In this document: positions 6,704 through 10,401 of the stretch, one piece after another
Layout: the number at the start of each line of letters is the position of its first letter
Numbering within the stretch: position 1 is the stretch's first letter
Source: an uncultured Eubacteriales bacterium
Lineage (GTDB): Bacteria; Bacillota; Clostridia; Oscillospirales; Oscillospiraceae
Assembly (NCBI GenBank): GCA_900556935.1
Contig: USQL01000080.1
Location: 1-10,401, forward strand
Length of the DNA stretch: 10,401 nucleotides
Reading direction: 5' to 3'
Notes under the pieces: model-generated
Told to the model about the DNA's origin: nothing
Databases searched by the model: none
The model's input: only the letters and a program-made list of their open reading frames with translations
Translations under genes and position numbers: made by a program

Positions 6704-7867
6704 ATGGCTAAGAATATTAAGGAAACCCTGCTGGGTACTTTGGAGCACGGACAGCAGATTATGGAGAATATCCGCGTGATGCGCAGCGTGTCCGCCGATA
6801 AGCTCCCCACGGACAGCGTGGCTCGACCCGCTGAGGCCATTCACCGCAAGGAACTGAAGCTGGTGGTGCAGTCTGTGATGGACACCGGCAAGCAGGCCAA
6901 AATCTTCCGGTTTGTATCGGAGGACGGGTATCTTCCTCCCTTTGAGGCGGGACAGTATATTAACCTGTTTACCCAGATCGAGGGCGTTCGCACCAGCCGT
7001 CCCTACAGCCTTTCCTCCTCGCCGAAGCAGCGTGCCTATTATGAGATCACCGTCGCCAGAACCCGGGACGGTTTTGTGTCCGATTACCTGCTGGATCAGG
7101 TGAAGCTGGGGGATCGGTTCACCGCCAACGGCCCTGCAGGTGTGTTCCGGTATCAGCCGGTGTTCCACAGCAAAAAGTCCCTGTTTTTGGCAGGCGGCAG
7201 CGGCATTACCCCCCTGCTCAGCATGACCCGGGAGATTCTGGATGCCGGCCTTGACCGGGATGTGGTCATGCTCTATGGCTGCCGCAATCCGGAGGCGGCG
7301 CTGTACCACGAGGAGCTGACAGCCTACACCGCCGCGTTTCCCAATTTCCGCTACCATTTGGTGGTTTCTGACCCGGTGGAAAACTGGGACGGGGAGAGGG
7401 GCTTCCTGGATGAAGCGCTGATCCGCCGGTTGGTGCCGGATTTTGCCCAGCGCACCAGTTACATCTGCGGCCCCCAGGTTATGAACGATTTCTGCAAGTC
7501 TACCCTGGAAGCCATGGGCGTGCCGGAAAAGAAGATCCGCCGGGAGATGTTCGGCGCACGGCGGGACATTCAGAACGAACCGGGCTGGCCCGCAGAGCTC
7601 ACCGGAAACGAAGTATTCACCATCACCGTAGGAGACAAAAAGATTCCTGCCAAATCCGGCGAGCCTGTTCTGGTGGCTTTGGAACGGGCAGGTGTCCGGG
7701 TGAATGTGTGCTGCCGCAGCGGTGAATGCAGCCTCTGTCGGGTAAAGCTGGTATCCGGCAACGTATTCCTGGCCAGAGGTATGCTGCGTCGTTACGCTGA
7801 CGAAAAGTACGGCTACATTCACTCCTGCAAAGCATACCCCATGGGAGATATTGAGATCATGCTGTAA
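6704..7867 (+). CDS. FNR-type flavin reductase with C-terminal 2Fe-2S ferredoxin domain
   Basis: A 387-aa protein. After an N-terminal extension of about 50 residues with no cofactor motif, residues ~50-155 form an FAD-binding barrel with RPYS (99-102). Residues ~158-285 form the NAD(P)-binding domain (AGGSGITPLLSM at 163-174, YGCRNPEAALYHEEL at 191-205, CGPQ at 255-258). Residues ~304-387 are a plant-type [2Fe-2S] ferredoxin domain with C337-x4-C342-x2-C345-x29-C375. This is the architecture of oxygenase and hydroxylase reductases, which move electrons from NAD(P)H through FAD to a 2Fe-2S cluster and then to a partner. GGAGGTG (6691-6697) lies 6 nt before the ATG and overlaps the end of the CrtI-like gene. 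The partner is probably the CrtI-like enzyme or a membrane protein of the operon. No oxygenase component is present, which fits a reductive anaerobic role. Confidence 0.88.
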   Translation: MAKNIKETLLGTLEHGQQIMENIRVMRSVSADKLPTDSVARPAEAIHRKELKLVVQSVMDTGKQAKIFRFVSEDGYLPPFEAGQYINLFTQIEGVRTSRPYSLSSSPKQRAYYEITVARTRDGFVSDYLLDQVKLGDRFTANGPAGVFRYQPVFHSKKSLFLAGGSGITPLLSMTREILDAGLDRDVVMLYGCRNPEAALYHEELTAYTAAFPNFRYHLVVSDPVENWDGERGFLDEALIRRLVPDFAQRTSYICGPQVMNDFCKSTLEAMGVPEKKIRREMFGARRDIQNEPGWPAELTGNEVFTITVGDKKIPAKSGEPVLVALERAGVRVNVCCRSGECSLCRVKLVSGNVFLARGMLRRYADEKYGYIHSCKAYPMGDIEIML

Positions 7868-7888
7868 AACAGCAGAAAGGAGTGTATG

Positions 7889-8818
7889 ATGGGCTTTTTC
7901 TTTGAAGGCTATAGCCTGGTCGCTCTTGCCGGGCTGGTGCTGCTGGTCGCGGCACTGGTGGCACTCAACGAGCTGACCCGCCGGAGCAAGGCTCTGGCGA
8001 TTGCCGTGTACTGCGTATTCCCCGTGATTTTGGTGGTACTCATTGCCGCCGGTGTAGTAGGAAGTCCCTCCAGCAAGACATGGTTCGGCGTGATCAAGAC
8101 CTATTCCGCCCTGATTGGCGTGGTGGGCTTTATGCTGATCCGTTACACAAAGCTGGGCAATCGGAAATTTGCCTGGTATTTCCCGGTGGCGATCCTGGGT
8201 GTCAATATTCTGGAGGCCATCTATCGGGATTACGAGGTGTTCGCCAGCTTTAAGACCATGACCACCGACGCGGCGGGACTGACCCTGCTGGGAGGCCCAT
8301 GGAATCTGATGAACGCCCTTGCCGGGGTATTTCTGCTGCTGACCATGACCGGCTGGATGGGAATTCGGGTGGCAAATACCAAGTCCAAGGATATGGTATG
8401 GCCGGATCAGCTTTGGTTCTGGATCATCGCCTATGACCTGTGGAATGTGGCCTACTGCTATAACTGCATCGCCACCCGGGCGATGTACGCAGGCGTTGCC
8501 CTGTTGTTGAGCTGTACCTTTGCGGAGTTCTTCGTAAAGCGGGGCATTTGGCTCCAGCACCGGGCTCAGACCCTGGCGCTGTTCGGCATGTTCTCTCTGG
8601 CAGTGGACTACCAGGCCATGCCTGCCTTTGGCATTACTGCCACCTACAATCCCGCAGCCTGGACCGTACTAAGCGCTCTTGCTCTGGCCTTTAACGCGGG
8701 CGTGTTTGTGTACGAGGTGTTTGTAATTGTGAAGACCAGGCGCAATCCTCTGAAGCAGGAGCTGTATACAGAGCTTACCGATTACAAAAAGAATCTGGCT
8801 GCCAACGGTCTGAAGTGA
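7889..8818 (+). CDS. Polytopic membrane protein B, DUF5692-like
   Basis: A 309-aa integral membrane protein with about eight or nine hydrophobic segments (roughly 10-28, 36-57, 68-85, 97-112, 139-157, 173-191, 197-213, 226-241, 257-282) and a charged C-terminal tail. Polar motifs lie in or near the membrane: NILEAIYRD (106-114), AYDLWNVAYCYN (181-192), CTFAEFF (209-215) and QHRAQTLA (223-230). From memory it resembles the uncharacterised family DUF5692; I could not check this. NILEA-x3-D, AYxLWN and an Asn 6 residues further on are shared with membrane protein A. AAAGGAG (7876-7882) lies 6 nt before the ATG at 7889; the ATG at 7886 is only 3 nt away and would add one Met. It lies 21 nt after the FNR-type gene and 9 nt before hypB. 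The function is unknown; E109, D114, N186 and C190 are candidates for functional or metal-binding residues. Confidence 0.8.
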   Translation: MGFFFEGYSLVALAGLVLLVAALVALNELTRRSKALAIAVYCVFPVILVVLIAAGVVGSPSSKTWFGVIKTYSALIGVVGFMLIRYTKLGNRKFAWYFPVAILGVNILEAIYRDYEVFASFKTMTTDAAGLTLLGGPWNLMNALAGVFLLLTMTGWMGIRVANTKSKDMVWPDQLWFWIIAYDLWNVAYCYNCIATRAMYAGVALLLSCTFAEFFVKRGIWLQHRAQTLALFGMFSLAVDYQAMPAFGITATYNPAAWTVLSALALAFNAGVFVYEVFVIVKTRRNPLKQELYTELTDYKKNLAANGLK

Positions 8819-8827
8819 GGAGTGGCT

Positions 8828-9502
8828 ATGGACAACATTCGCGTCATACAGATCAAACAGAGTCTTTTCGCGGACAACGATGCGGATGCCGAGAGGCTTC
8901 GGGGCCAGCTGAAGGAGGAAAAGACATTTCTTCTGAATCTCATGTCCTCTCCCGGCAGCGGCAAAACCACCACTCTGCTCAGAACTATTGAAAACCTCCG
9001 GTCACAGCTGCACATCGGCGTTATGGAGGCGGATATCGATTCCTCCGTAGATGCCCAGACCATCAGCACCACCGGTGTCAGAACCATTCAGCTCCACACC
9101 GGAGGAATGTGCCACCTGGACGCGGATATGACCCGGCAGGGACTGCGGGAACTGGGTTCCGAGGATCTGGATCTCGCAATCCTGGAAAATGTAGGCAATT
9201 TGGTGTGTCCTGCGGAATTTGACACCGGCGCGGTAAAAAACGCTATGATTCTCTCGGTTCCGGAGGGACACGATAAGCCTCTGAAATATCCGCTGATCTT
9301 TCAGGTATGCGACGCACTGATTATCAACAAGATTGACGTACTGCCATATTTTGACTTTGATTTGAAAAAGGTGCGGGAGTATGCCCTGGCACGGAATCCT
9401 AGGCTTAAGATCTTCCCCATCAGCGCCAAGACTGGTGAAGGGGTGGAAGCCTGGTGTCAGTGGCTGTCCGGGCAGGTAAACGCCTGGCAAACAGAGCAGT
9501 AG
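8828..9502 (+). CDS. hypB: HypB-type nickel-inserting GTPase
   Basis: A 224-aa SIMIBI-class GTPase. The P-loop is SSPGSGKTT (40-48), with acidic EADIDSSVD (67-75), the family motif ENVGNLVCPAEFD (120-132) and the guanine-specifying NKID (167-170). The G-domain metal ligands are C95-H96 in GMCHLDAD and C127; the 32-residue spacing matches the metal site known for HypB. It lacks the N-terminal CxxCGC high-affinity nickel site and any His-rich stretch, as some HypB proteins do. With HypA it would use GTP to deliver nickel to an apoenzyme. The ATG at 8828 is chosen over the GTG at 8822 because GAGGAG (8817-8822) lies 5 nt before it. It is the last gene of the operon, 9 nt behind membrane protein B. 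No hydrogenase gene is adjacent, so the client is open. Confidence 0.9.
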   Translation: MDNIRVIQIKQSLFADNDADAERLRGQLKEEKTFLLNLMSSPGSGKTTTLLRTIENLRSQLHIGVMEADIDSSVDAQTISTTGVRTIQLHTGGMCHLDADMTRQGLRELGSEDLDLAILENVGNLVCPAEFDTGAVKNAMILSVPEGHDKPLKYPLIFQVCDALIINKIDVLPYFDFDLKKVREYALARNPRLKIFPISAKTGEGVEAWCQWLSGQVNAWQTEQ

Positions 9503-9703
9503 GACATCTTCAGCTTTTTCTTCTTTTCCGTTTTGCAGGACTGTTTCCTGAATATACGCTGTTATGCAGACTTTGCAGCTTCCACAAGTAATTTTGTCAA
9601 ATCCATTACGAAGGAGTCCCCCTGCATGGTAAGACGAAAGTACATTTCTGGACGAATAAGAATACTGTCTCATTTGTGAAAAATGAAAACCACAGACCGA
9701 AAA
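9503..9703. other. Intergenic region after hypB, no supported gene
   Basis: About 200 nt without a convincing gene and without a hairpin right after the hypB stop. A minus-strand frame from the ATG at 9673 reads through a CGSCKVC motif for about 55 codons and then runs into antisense of hypB. It has no ribosome binding site and I do not call it. Base composition falls noticeably below that of the operon, consistent with a change of sequence origin. Confidence 0.5.
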
Positions 9704-9730
9704 TGCACCCCATCTGCAAAATGGGGTGCA
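9704..9730 (-). terminator. Hairpin with short T-run on the minus strand
   Basis: A perfect 9-bp stem, TGCACCCCA (9704-9712) and TGGGGTGCA (9722-9730), encloses a 9-nt loop. On the minus strand it is followed by TTTTCGG and then T-rich sequence, so it could terminate leftward transcription of the prgI remnant. On the + strand no T-run follows. It could alternatively be part of the conjugative-element remnant. Confidence 0.45.
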
Positions 9731-9769
9731 ACTGAAACCTGCAGTGTCATTATTAGGGTTCTTTGCCAG

Positions 9770-9803
9770 AAAAAAGGCATCACCGCAAGGTGGTGCCTTT
9801 TTT
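9770..9803. terminator. Bidirectional intrinsic terminator
   Basis: The stem GGCATCACC (9776-9784) pairs with GGTGGTGCC (9789-9797), with one T-G wobble, around a GCAA tetraloop of the stable GNRA type. Six A residues precede and six T residues follow, so it should work in both directions. For the + strand it is the first clear terminator after hypB, about 270 nt downstream of its stop. For the minus strand it lies just where similarity to PrgI ends. Confidence 0.85.
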
Positions 9804-9944
9804 CGGTTTCCGTGCCCACATAGGGTTTCAGCAGAAAGTACAGCCCCACGGCAACCAGAACCGCCGCCAGGGAAAAGCCGCACTGCTGCATGGAGAGGCC
9901 AAAGAACATGGATTCGCTGTAGGACTGGATCTCTTTGTTGATTT

Positions 9945-10382
9945 TTACTTCCAATGGTTTCCTCCTTTTGGTAAAAGAATAACGCCGTTCCGATAATAGG
10001 TACGCCCACACCCCCGTTGATCCCAATTCACAACGGTATAATCATCGACAAGCTGCTTTTGGAAAATGTAATTTGCAAAGGCATCCGGACTGGAAGGTCC
10101 ACCGTGAAGCCACAGCATAACAGGATTTTCTGTGTTCTCTCCGCGAATCAGCAAATACTGCTCCTGTCCGCCCAAAGGAACATAGATACCTTCGTCAACA
10201 CCGTTTGGAGTATCTATGTGATTAATAAAATAAGTCACACCACGAGCGGCACATATAAACAAAACCGCAGAAAGTATTAGGACAGGAATGGATAATCCAA
10301 TCCATTTTAATATTTTCTTGAATTTGAAAATAGGCAGTTTTATCAATTTATCTTTCTCCCAATTTTCATATCCTGTCGCCAC
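9945..10382 (-). pseudogene. 3'-truncated alpha/beta hydrolase (proline-iminopeptidase-like)
   Basis: The minus-strand frame is open to the window edge; a GTG at 10382 is only one possible start. It has a basic N-terminus and one membrane anchor (IGLSIPVLILSAVLFICAA, about residues 28-46 from that GTG). An alpha/beta-hydrolase beginning follows: VMLWLHGGP (88-96, oxyanion loop) and VVNWDQRGCGRTYY (117-130), typical of proline-iminopeptidase-like hydrolases. Just after RTYYRN, near 9985, the sequence changes to the prgI upstream region and the frame ends at 9945. The GxSxG nucleophile elbow and the catalytic Asp and His are absent, so the product cannot be an active hydrolase. The break lies about 20-25 nt before the prgI ribosome binding site, which looks like a deletion or recombination junction. 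The true start may lie outside the window. Confidence 0.7.
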
Positions 10383-10401
10383 TTGGGAGCTTCGCCATCG
10401 T

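Larger units (their letters stand above)
9670..9954 (-). pseudogene. prgI: Truncated PrgI-family conjugation protein gene
   Basis: On the minus strand GGAGG (9965-9961) stands 6 nt before a TTG start at 9954. The product begins (M)EVKINKEIQSYSES, then MFFGLSMQQCGFSLAA and GLYFLLKPYVGTET. This matches the N-terminal half of PrgI-family proteins, small membrane components of the type IV-like conjugation machinery of Clostridial and Enterococcal conjugative elements. After about 48 residues, near 9808, the similarity stops. The frame then passes through an intrinsic terminator and unrelated sequence to a stop at 9670, so the C-terminal half is gone. No neighbouring conjugation genes are visible. 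The fragment probably marks the edge of a decayed integrative conjugative element. Family recognition rests on remembered N-terminal sequence and is fairly secure. Confidence 0.7.

Noticed and set aside
5822..8560. A 912-codon open frame on the minus strand
   Set aside because: It lies antisense to three well-supported genes (CrtI-like, FNR-type, membrane protein B), has low-complexity composition rich in H, G and Q, and matches no family. It is a product of GC-rich codon bias on the coding strand.
575..9502. An oxygenase system built around the FNR/2Fe-2S reductase
   Set aside because: No Rieske, di-iron or P450 oxygenase component is present, and the company of many 4Fe-4S clusters points to anaerobic chemistry.
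9502..9673. Minus-strand frame with CGSCKVC, suggestive of a small Cys-rich protein
   Set aside because: No ribosome binding site before the ATG at 9673, no stop before it runs antisense into hypB, and no family resemblance.
1..10401. CRISPR arrays, tRNA or rRNA genes
   Set aside because: No regularly spaced repeats, no cloverleaf-like sequence and no rRNA-conserved stretches were seen on either strand.

Overview
The window looks like a stretch of genome from an anaerobic Firmicute, most likely a gut Clostridia member (Oscillospirales or Lachnospirales grade). This is inferred from strong AGGAGG-type ribosome binding sites, moderately GC-rich codon use in the central operon, Fe-S/flavin-rich anaerobic redox proteins, and a flanking fragment of a PrgI-type conjugation gene typical of Clostridial integrative conjugative elements. 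No species-level claim is made.

Layout. Positions 1-530 are AT-rich and nearly gene-free. They hold a strong intrinsic terminator (52-99), a possible broken excisionase-like start (262-306), a long imperfect hairpin (337-384) and a small inverted repeat (444-461). A sigma70-type promoter (508-536) overlaps a perfect 31-bp palindrome (535-565). Behind it lies one co-directional operon of eight genes (575-9502, + strand): a TetR-family regulator; an 891-aa multi-cluster Fe-S/FAD oxidoreductase with a GltD-like core; HypA; polytopic membrane protein A; a CrtI/retinol-saturase-like FAD oxidoreductase; an FNR-type reductase with a C-terminal 2Fe-2S domain; polytopic membrane protein B; and HypB. 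Gaps are 3-31 nt, with one 8-nt overlap. Positions 9503-10401 carry intrinsic hairpins and two truncated minus-strand genes: a conjugation prgI fragment and an alpha/beta hydrolase that has lost its catalytic C-terminal half.

How the genes may work together (inference). The TetR protein probably represses its own operon through the palindrome and releases it when a small, probably hydrophobic ligand binds. The GltD-like Fe-S flavoprotein and the FNR/2Fe-2S protein look like NAD(P)H-linked electron-transfer modules. The CrtI-like enzyme is the best candidate for acting on a hydrophobic substrate such as an isoprenoid, sterol or unsaturated lipid. The two membrane proteins share the spaced motifs NILEA-x3-D and AYxLWN, so they may be diverged paralogues forming a membrane heteromer. 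HypA and HypB are nickel-delivery factors for NiFe hydrogenase, but no hydrogenase structural gene and no hypCDEF is present. This suggests nickel (or another metal) is delivered to an unrecognised metalloenzyme of this operon, possibly the membrane pair. The whole arrangement reads as an inducible, metal-dependent, membrane-associated redox pathway that I do not recognise as a named system.
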